Source: an uncultured Clostridia bacterium | Lineage (GTDB): Bacteria > Bacillota > Clostridia > Acetivibrionales > CALMWN01 | DNA: 10,406 nt | NCBI GenBank assembly: GCA_937873555.1 | Contig: CALMWN010000357.1 | Span: 1 to 10,406 of the forward strand | Reading direction: 5' to 3' | Part shown: positions 5,351 through 10,406 of the stretch, in pieces | Layout: the number at the start of each line of letters is the position of its first letter | Numbering within the stretch: position 1 is the stretch's first letter | Notes under the pieces: generated by a model | Databases searched by the model: none | What the model was told of the DNA's origin: nothing | Seen by the model: the letters and a program-made list of their open reading frames with translations, nothing else | Program-made: the position numbers and the translations under genes

Positions 5351-6493
5351 ATGTTTGAAAGACTTAAGCTGTGGCTTGTAGCGGTCATACTTGTTTCTTT
5401 ATTTGTGTATTTGCTGCCGGTTAACCACATTGCAAACTATATTAAATATGTAATGTATAAGAAGACAGACCTGCTGGTCAGCCTGACTCAGGTTAATCCC
5501 CAGGTCAAAGGACTCTGCGCCGATCCGGCAAACAAGCTTATTTTGCGTGTCCGTGTCAGGAACAAGTCCGGAGAGGCTGCAGGGAATGCCAATGTTGTAT
5601 TTTCTGTTAAAGACAATATTGGTAAAATATATCCTGACAGCGCAAGGACAGATAAATACGGGGAATATCTTGTTACTTACATTCCCCCCGCATATAACGC
5701 CGAACAGTTTCAGAAGGGTCCGATTATCGTGACAATAACAGCAGGACTCTATAAACTGGATATATCCTCTTCAATCAGTATAGGTTTGTCACCTGTACCA
5801 ATAGTATTTGTACATGGGTACCATGAAGACAGCAAAATATTTGATAATCTTAAGGAATACCTCTCAGCAAGGGGTTTTGAGTCGGGTACCTGCAACTATG
5901 ATACCGTCAAGGGCGTAATATCATCAGCTTCCGAGCTGGGTAATTTTTTGCAGCAGCAAAAGCAAGCATATATCTCAAAGGGATTGCAGACTTCAAATTT
6001 TGACATTATAGCTCACAGCATGGGTGGACTTGTAACAAGGTATTACTCATGCAGTGAGGATTATATTAATAAGGAAGATGTAAGGAAAATAATTTTTGTG
6101 TCTGTCCCTCAACACGGTTCCCATTGGGCGGCTATCGGCAAGAACTATTTCAACGATCAGGGAATAAACGATTTGATTCCTGAAAGCGAGCTGTTTACCA
6201 AAATCTTTCCCTCTATGCTCAATAAAGGCCTTAACAATAGAATTCAGTCAGGAAGCATACTGGGTGAATTTGATGAAGTGGTTGTCCCTCCAAGTGCAAG
6301 TCTTGATGAGTGGGATATTAAAACAGAGGTATACACTGTAGGTGAAAACACTCTGACCATGGATAACATATTGAACGGAAATATCCTTGAAGCTACAAAC
6401 CACAAAGCCATTCTGAACAACAAAAAAGTCTTTGAGAGAATAGAAACCATGCTGAACACAAGTTTACCTTTTCCGTCCCTGAAAAAACAATAG
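5351..6493 (+). CDS. Membrane-anchored Ig-like/lipase-type alpha/beta hydrolase
   Basis: A 380-residue predicted extracytoplasmic hydrolase. Residues about 7-23 form one hydrophobic segment (signal anchor or uncleaved signal). Residues about 42-146 look like a bacterial Ig-like (Big-type) beta domain, with N..VVFSV, ARTDKYGEYLVTY and VTITAG. From about 148 an alpha/beta-hydrolase fold begins: PIVFVHGY (152-157, oxyanion loop), then the nucleophile elbow AHSMGG with Ser223. Asp308 (FDEVVVPPSAS) and His351 (TNHKAIL) are the likely other triad residues, in the order and setting seen in LipA/triacylglycerol-lipase-like enzymes. The substrate is probably an ester lipid, but it could be another ester or a surface acyl group. 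I chose ATG 5351, with AAGGG eight bases upstream; the frame is open from a TTG at 5309 that has no ribosome site. It is transcribed alone, with a strong terminator behind it. Confidence 0.82.
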   Translation: MFERLKLWLVAVILVSLFVYLLPVNHIANYIKYVMYKKTDLLVSLTQVNPQVKGLCADPANKLILRVRVRNKSGEAAGNANVVFSVKDNIGKIYPDSARTDKYGEYLVTYIPPAYNAEQFQKGPIIVTITAGLYKLDISSSISIGLSPVPIVFVHGYHEDSKIFDNLKEYLSARGFESGTCNYDTVKGVISSASELGNFLQQQKQAYISKGLQTSNFDIIAHSMGGLVTRYYSCSEDYINKEDVRKIIFVSVPQHGSHWAAIGKNYFNDQGINDLIPESELFTKIFPSMLNKGLNNRIQSGSILGEFDEVVVPPSASLDEWDIKTEVYTVGENTLTMDNILNGNILEATNHKAILNNKKVFERIETMLNTSLPFPSLKKQ

Positions 6494-6528
6494 AGTTCCC
6501 TAACTTAGACATAAATCGTAAATTACGT

Positions 6529-6578
6529 AAAACCCCACACATATATCCACAGGCCTGTGGATATATGTGTGGGGTTTT
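6529..6578. terminator. Bidirectional terminator: 50-bp perfect palindrome
   Basis: AAAACCCCACACATATATCC (starting at 6529) and the rest of its 25-base arm are exactly complementary to 6554-6578, with no unpaired centre. Each strand ends the stem with GGGGTTTT. It sits between the convergent hydrolase (ends 6493) and nadC (ends 6707) genes and should stop both transcripts. The arms contain two near-consensus DnaA boxes, ATATCCACA at 6543-6551 and its inverse at 6556-6564. Confidence 0.85.
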
Positions 6579-6631
6579 GAATCCCGAAACCCGCTATTCT
6601 AGAGGGTTTACCGGTTTAATATTATGTAGCC

Positions 6632-6640
6632 TTCGACAAA
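6632..6640 (-). promoter_or_regulatory. Perfect Spo0A box
   Basis: On the minus strand these bases read TTTGTCGAA, the full Spo0A-box core, preceded by a related TGTTGAA. It lies in the convergent gap rather than at a promoter, so a transcriptional role is unclear. Eleven bases away is the DnaA-box pair. Confidence 0.4.
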
Positions 6641-6650
6641 TTCAACAATC

Positions 6651-6677
6651 TGTGGATAATTTTCAGTTTTATCCACA
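6651..6677. promoter_or_regulatory. Inverted pair of perfect DnaA boxes
   Basis: TGTGGATAA (6651-6659) and TTATCCACA (6669-6677) are both exact matches to the DnaA-box consensus, facing each other across nine bases. They could also form a 9-bp hairpin after nadC, but no T-tract follows on either strand, so a terminator is unlikely. Confidence 0.5.
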
Positions 6678-6706
6678 AGTCGTCATTACATCTTAACACC
6701 AATAAT

Positions 6707-7543
6707 TCAATCGATAAATTTCATGCTTATGTCAAACGCCTTGACAGAATGAGTTATACTCCCTACCGAAATAATGTCAACACCAGTACAGGCAACATCG
6801 TAAATTGTTTTGGCATTGATATTACCCGATGCTTCTACAACAGCCCTCTTGTTAATAAGCTCCACAGCCTGCTTCATCAATTCCGGACTCATGTTATCGA
6901 GCATTATGATATCTGCACCGGAGTCAAGTGCCTCATTAACCTGTTCCAGGCTTTCTGTTTCTACCTCGATTTTAATGGTGTGGGGAATTCGCTCCCGCGC
7001 CAGTTCAATCGCTCTTTTTATACTGCCTGCTGCTTTTATATGATTATCCTTGATCAATACTCCGTCCGAAAGACAAAACCTGTGATTATGCCCTCCTCCT
7101 GCCTTGACGGCATATTTCTCCAGCAGTCTTAATCCGGGTGTTGTTTTTCTTGTATCTACAATTTTTACGGGCATGCCTTTAATAATAGTGCTAAGTGCGT
7201 TTGTGGCCGTAGCTATTCCGGAAAGCCGCTGTAGAAAATTCAATGCAGTTCTTTCGCCTTTCAGCAAGGCTTTCGTATTGCCTTCTATTACAGCGATTAT
7301 GTCCCCATATTTTACTGCAGCACCGTCTTCAAATTTCCTTGTAAATTCAATATTTTCATCCAGTAAATGAAAAACTCTGTCGGAAACATCAAGTCCTGCT
7401 ACAATACCGGATTCTTTGGCAATGAATACCGCCCTGGACACCGAGCCGTTTTCAATAAGGTTGTCGGTTGTGATATCTCCAAGCGGCATATCCTCCTTCA
7501 AGGTGCTTATTATCAGATTATCAATATCGAACCTGTCCAGCAT
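6707..7543 (-). CDS. nadC: Nicotinate-nucleotide pyrophosphorylase (carboxylating)
   Basis: Quinolinate phosphoribosyltransferase: quinolinate plus PRPP gives nicotinate mononucleotide, CO2 and pyrophosphate, the step joining de novo synthesis to the common NAD pathway. The 278-residue length is normal for the family. Visible motifs are EDMPLGDITTD (17-27), KGERTALNFLQRLSG (95-109), TRKTTPGLR (131-139), the basic substrate pocket GGGHNHR (149-155), LIKDNH (163-168), EVE (193-195), LDN (215-217), EASGN (237-241) and SVGSITHS (259-266). Together these cover the quinolinate- and phosphoribose-binding sites, so the enzyme should be active. The ATG at 7543 has GGAG eight bases upstream. It is the last gene of nadABC, 42 bp after nadB, and is followed by a DnaA/Spo0A-box gap and the 6529-6578 terminator. 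Confidence 0.96.
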   Translation of the reverse strand: MLDRFDIDNLIISTLKEDMPLGDITTDNLIENGSVSRAVFIAKESGIVAGLDVSDRVFHLLDENIEFTRKFEDGAAVKYGDIIAVIEGNTKALLKGERTALNFLQRLSGIATATNALSTIIKGMPVKIVDTRKTTPGLRLLEKYAVKAGGGHNHRFCLSDGVLIKDNHIKAAGSIKRAIELARERIPHTIKIEVETESLEQVNEALDSGADIIMLDNMSPELMKQAVELINKRAVVEASGNINAKTIYDVACTGVDIISVGSITHSVKAFDISMKFID

Positions 7544-7585
7544 GCTTTTATCTCCAATCCTTTCATTATAACATAAAGTAAATAA

Positions 7586-9184
7586 TCAAGCCTTTTTCCG
7601 GATTATGTTCCTCTTCCATTTTACATTATCCGTCCTGTCAAAATCAGTTCGGTAATGAGCTCCTCTGCTTTCTTCCCTTTCAAGCGATGATTCTATGACA
7701 AGTTTTGAAAGCAGCAGCATGTTCTGAAGCTCCAAATCCTTTATATTCACACTTTTTCTTTCTTCAAAAGCTTCACAGTATTTATCAATCCTGGCTTTTG
7801 CGTGAAGCAGGCCGTCTTTGTTCCTGATAATACCAACATTTTCTGTCATAGTGCTCTTGATATCGTCAATTATATGATTTATATCCTCATCACCGGATTT
7901 GCGTCCGGATTCATATCTCAATGAAAGCTTTACATCTGATTTGGTTTTGTCAGACATCAGGCTGCTGACTTCGTCCCCGATCTTTCTTCCGAAAACCAGG
8001 CCTTCCAGCAGCGAGTTGCTTGCCAGCCTGTTAGCGCCGTGAATGCCGTTGCATGCAGCTTCTCCGCAGGCATAAAATCCTTCTATGTTTGTCCTGCCGA
8101 AAACGTCAGTCCTGATTCCACCCATGCAATAATGTTCAGCAGGAGCAACAGGTATAAAATCCCTTGACATATCAATACCATAGCCAAGGCATGTCTTATA
8201 TATATTGGGAAACCTGTTCTCAAGGTGTTCCTTATCTTTAAAGGTAATATCAAGATATACATGGTCGGAGCCGGTCCGCTTCATCTCCTCAAAAATGGCC
8301 CTGGATACCACGTCCCGGGGTGCAAGCTCGTTTAGTTCATGATATCTTGGCATAAACCTTTCATTATTTATATTCCTGAGTATAGCTCCCTCTCCCCTGA
8401 CCGCTTCAGAAATCAGGAAGCTTTTGTTTTGGGGATGAAAAAGCACTGTAGGATGGAACTGGACGAATTCCAGATCCATCAATTCGGCTCCCGCCCTGTA
8501 TGCAAGGCACACTCCGTCACCCGTAGCCACTTCGGGGTTGGTTGTGTTATGGTATAATTGCCCAAAGCCGCCGGTGGCACACACTACAACCTGTGACAGG
8601 TATATCCTGTACGTGGACTTGTCTTCGTCAAATGCAATAACACCCTTGCAGCGCCCATTCTCAACGATCAAATCCACTGCAAAAGTCCTTTCCTTTATTT
8701 TTACATTGCTTCTGGTTTTAACCACAGAAATCAATTTGTCGCAAACTTCCTTGCCTGTTGTATCCCCTGAATGGATAATCCGGTTTTTGCTGTGTGCCCC
8801 CTCACGGGTTAAAGAAAGCTCTTCCTGGTTGTTTTTATCAAAGTTTGCCCCATATTTGCAAAGCTTGTCAATGTTTTCTGCTGCTTCATTTACCAGTACC
8901 CATACACTCTTCTCATCACAAAGGCCGGCTCCTGCATATATGGTATCATTGAAGTGGAGCTCGGGAGAATCCTCCTTGTCAAGAGATACTGCTATGCCCC
9001 CTTGAGCAAGTACTGAATTGCTGATGTCGATGGTTTCTTTAGTCAGAATAGCTATATTATAGCGGCTGGAGATCTCCAGCGCTGTATACACTCCAGCAAT
9101 ACCGCTTCCGATAATAATGACATCATGGTATTCAGTTTCGATTTTATCAGTATCGAAATCTACAAGGTATCTGTATTTATTCAA
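7586..9184 (-). CDS. nadB: L-aspartate oxidase
   Basis: An FAD enzyme that oxidises L-aspartate to iminoaspartate for NadA. In anaerobes fumarate is the likely electron acceptor. The 532 residues match the family. The N-terminus carries the dinucleotide-binding motif DVIIIGSGIAG (GxGxxG at 26-31) and later the flavin-linked SNSVLAQGGIA. Substrate-site residues include His244 (QFHPT), Arg290 (APRDVVSRAI) and His351 (AEHYCMGG), at the same positions as the E. coli residues I remember. GIHGANRLASNSLLEG (380-395) is the conserved flavin loop. The helical C-terminal domain follows. The closest relatives are fumarate reductase/succinate dehydrogenase flavoproteins, but gene context settles NadB. 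The start is TTG at 9184: AAGG lies eight bases upstream and there is no Met between it and the FAD motif. The gap from nadA is 84 bp. Confidence 0.96.
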   Translation of the reverse strand: MNKYRYLVDFDTDKIETEYHDVIIIGSGIAGVYTALEISSRYNIAILTKETIDISNSVLAQGGIAVSLDKEDSPELHFNDTIYAGAGLCDEKSVWVLVNEAAENIDKLCKYGANFDKNNQEELSLTREGAHSKNRIIHSGDTTGKEVCDKLISVVKTRSNVKIKERTFAVDLIVENGRCKGVIAFDEDKSTYRIYLSQVVVCATGGFGQLYHNTTNPEVATGDGVCLAYRAGAELMDLEFVQFHPTVLFHPQNKSFLISEAVRGEGAILRNINNERFMPRYHELNELAPRDVVSRAIFEEMKRTGSDHVYLDITFKDKEHLENRFPNIYKTCLGYGIDMSRDFIPVAPAEHYCMGGIRTDVFGRTNIEGFYACGEAACNGIHGANRLASNSLLEGLVFGRKIGDEVSSLMSDKTKSDVKLSLRYESGRKSGDEDINHIIDDIKSTMTENVGIIRNKDGLLHAKARIDKYCEAFEERKSVNIKDLELQNMLLLSKLVIESSLEREESRGAHYRTDFDRTDNVKWKRNIIRKKA

Positions 9185-9234
9185 GCTGGATGCCTTCTTT
9201 CCTTAATGAATAGTCCCCGTTGACATTTTTGCAT

Positions 9235-9248
9235 GGTTGAAATCAACC
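9235..9248 (-). other. Small hairpin in the nadA-nadB gap
   Basis: GGTTGA (9235-9240) and TCAACC (9243-9248) can pair around AA. On the nad transcript no U-tract follows, so it is not a terminator. It could mark an RNA processing or stability site in the longest intercistronic gap of the operon. Such short palindromes can be chance. Confidence 0.25.
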
Positions 9249-9268
9249 TACCTTGATAGTAAAGCCCT

Positions 9269-10180
9269 TCATCCGATTTCAAGCATTCTATCGAGAGACT
9301 TTCTTGCTTTGATTATTACGTCCTTATCAACTTCTATCCTGTATTTCATTTCAGTTAAAGCTTCGTAAACACTTTTCAGGGAAGTTTTTTTCATATTGGG
9401 GCAGACCAGCCCTTGAGACATCAAATAGAAAACCTTTTCAGGATTGTTTTTCTTTAATATATTCAATACGCCCATTTCTGTCCCGATAATGAACTTTTTA
9501 TTATCAGACTGTGTAGCGTAATCAATTATCTGTTTTGTGCTGCCTACAAAGTCCGCCATCCTGACTATATCCGGCTGGCATTCCGGGTGTATCAGCAGCA
9601 GGGCATCCGGATGAGTCTCTTTGATTTTGGTTACATCTTCCGGCTTAATCTTATGATGTGTGACGCAGAACCCTTCCCATAAGATTATCTTCTTATCGGG
9701 AACCATTTGAGCGATATAACTTCCAAGATTTTTATCAGGAACAAAAAGAATTTCTTTTTCTTTTAATGACTTCACAACCTTAAGTGCGTTTGATGATGTA
9801 CAGCACACATCACATTCGGCCTTTACTGCCGCTGACGAATTGATATAGCATACAACTGCTGCCTCCGGGTGCAGCTTTTTCTTCTCCCTTAATGCTTCCG
9901 GAGTGACCATATCTGCCATAGGGCAGCCTGCATCTATCTCCGGCAAAAGGACTGTTTTTTCGGGAGAAAGTATTTTTGCACTTTCCGCCATGAAATGCAC
10001 GCCGCAAAAGACTATGATATCTTCTCTGCTTTTTGCACAATACTGGCTCAAAGCAAATGAGTCTCCAACAACATCCGCAATTTCCTGGACATCATCAACC
10101 TGATAGTTATGTGCAACAATTACGGCATTCTTTGTCTTTTTCAATTCCTTGATTTTCTCTATAAGATGATTTTTATCCAT
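9269..10180 (-). CDS. nadA: Quinolinate synthase (4Fe-4S)
   Basis: Condenses iminoaspartate with dihydroxyacetone phosphate to form quinolinate, the precursor of the NAD pyridine ring. The 303 residues match the compact three-domain form seen in Thermotoga. Three cysteines fit the [4Fe-4S] ligands: Cys86 in GCPMADM, Cys172 in GFCVTH and Cys260 in CPNMKKT. Other conserved motifs are VAHNYQ (22-27), GVHFMAE (60-66), TSSNA (128-132), HPEC (198-201) and GTEMG (233-237). The cluster is oxygen-sensitive, in line with an anaerobic host. The ATG at 10180 is preceded by an AG-rich but non-ideal ribosome site. It is the first gene of nadABC, with a promoter about 70 bp upstream. Confidence 0.96.
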   Translation of the reverse strand: MDKNHLIEKIKELKKTKNAVIVAHNYQVDDVQEIADVVGDSFALSQYCAKSREDIIVFCGVHFMAESAKILSPEKTVLLPEIDAGCPMADMVTPEALREKKKLHPEAAVVCYINSSAAVKAECDVCCTSSNALKVVKSLKEKEILFVPDKNLGSYIAQMVPDKKIILWEGFCVTHHKIKPEDVTKIKETHPDALLLIHPECQPDIVRMADFVGSTKQIIDYATQSDNKKFIIGTEMGVLNILKKNNPEKVFYLMSQGLVCPNMKKTSLKSVYEALTEMKYRIEVDKDVIIKARKSLDRMLEIG

Positions 10181-10216
10181 AATCTTTCTTCTACCTGCCT
10201 GGTATTAATATTTTGC

Positions 10217-10237
10217 AAGTTTGAAAGTCCCAAACTT
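10217..10237 (-). promoter_or_regulatory. Inverted repeat in the nadABC leader (candidate operator)
   Basis: AAGTTTG (10217-10223) and CAAACTT (10231-10237) are a perfect 7-bp inverted repeat with a 7-bp spacer. It lies 14 to 34 bp downstream of the -10, just past the predicted start, where a repressor would block transcription. NAD operons in Firmicutes are often repressed by NiaR or similar factors, but I cannot match this to a known operator. Confidence 0.4.
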
Positions 10238-10250
10238 CATGCTTTAATTT

Positions 10251-10279
10251 ATTTTAATACTTCAACAGTGCTTTGTAAA
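10251..10279 (-). promoter_or_regulatory. Sigma-A promoter of nadABC
   Basis: On the minus strand TTTACA (10279-10274), a 17-bp spacer and TAAAAT (10256-10251) each differ from consensus at one base. The start would be near 10244, giving a leader of about 64 nt. Confidence 0.7.
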
Positions 10280-10340
10280 GTAATAATTGCATATTGGAGA
10301 TTACCCGGTTTCAATTTGATTTTATTCGATATGACATAAA

Positions 10341-10371
10341 CAGGGCCTTATGGTATAACCATAAGGCCCTG
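10341..10371 (-). terminator. Terminator of the rRNA operon
   Basis: CAGGGCCTTATGGT (10341-10354) and ACCATAAGGCCCTG (10358-10371) form a perfect 14-bp stem with a 3-base loop. On the minus strand it begins nine bases after the 5S end and is followed by the weakly T-rich TTTATGTCAT. Confidence 0.8.
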
Positions 10372-10379
10372 GAATAAAT

Positions 10380-10406
10380 CTGGCGGAGACCTGCTTTCCC
10401 GGGACG
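10380..10406 (-). rRNA. rrf: 5S ribosomal RNA, 3' end only
   Basis: On the minus strand the window edge reads CGTCCCGGGAAAGCAGGTC then TCCGCCAG, which fits the 5S rRNA 3' region (GGGAGAGTAGGTCGCTGCCAG type). A strong hairpin terminator follows directly. About 27 bases are inside the window; the rest, and presumably 23S and 16S, lie beyond the right edge. The call rests on a short match. Confidence 0.72.

Noticed and set aside
6543..6677. Chromosomal origin (oriC)
   Set aside because: dnaA, dnaN, rpmH or other origin neighbours are absent, there are few boxes and no clear unwinding element; a secondary DnaA-binding site is the most that can be argued.
8538..9005. 155-codon plus-strand frame antisense to nadB
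   Set aside because: It is a shadow of a strongly conserved gene, with no ribosome site or recognisable product; the same applies to plus-strand frames over nadC and nadA.

Overview
The window looks like chromosomal DNA from a spore-forming, probably anaerobic, low-GC clostridium. The evidence is an alpha/beta-type small acid-soluble spore protein gene, an SLH-type S-layer protein, Gram-positive AAGGAGG ribosome sites, TTG/GTG starts and a nadA-nadB-nadC quinolinate operon. A cluster III type relative (Ruminiclostridium or similar) is plausible, but the genus is inference.

Layout. 70-3372 (minus) is one large Cys-free secreted S-layer protein. It has a strong sigma-A promoter (TTGACT-17-TATAAT), a leader of about 130 nt holding two hairpins, and three TGTAAC repeats spaced exactly 11 bp upstream of the -35. 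From about 3689 to 4076 comes a gene-free, locally G/C-rich cluster of hairpin repeats. A 57-codon SASP gene (4096-4269, minus) is easy to miss because it is short and starts with GTG. The AT-rich stretch 4270-4753 holds palindromes and an 18-bp perfect inverted repeat pair, but no convincing gene. A two-CBS-domain protein (4754-5185, minus) and a membrane-anchored Ig-like/lipase-type hydrolase (5351-6493, plus) are divergently arranged around a 20-bp palindrome and a third copy of the 18-bp motif.

The hydrolase and nad operons converge on a 50-bp perfect palindrome that should terminate both. Between it and nadC lie two perfect DnaA boxes in inverted orientation and a perfect Spo0A box. nadA, nadB and nadC (minus, 10180 to 6707) encode the path from L-aspartate to nicotinate mononucleotide. 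NadB oxidises aspartate to iminoaspartate, NadA condenses that with dihydroxyacetone phosphate into quinolinate, and NadC adds phosphoribose. The operon has its own promoter (TTTACA-17-TAAAAT) just downstream of the terminator and the 3' end of a 5S rRNA gene that runs off the right edge.

The genes are mostly ordinary. The interesting material is in the non-coding DNA: the S-layer control region, the repeat cluster, the TTAGTACT motif family and the DnaA/Spo0A box cluster.
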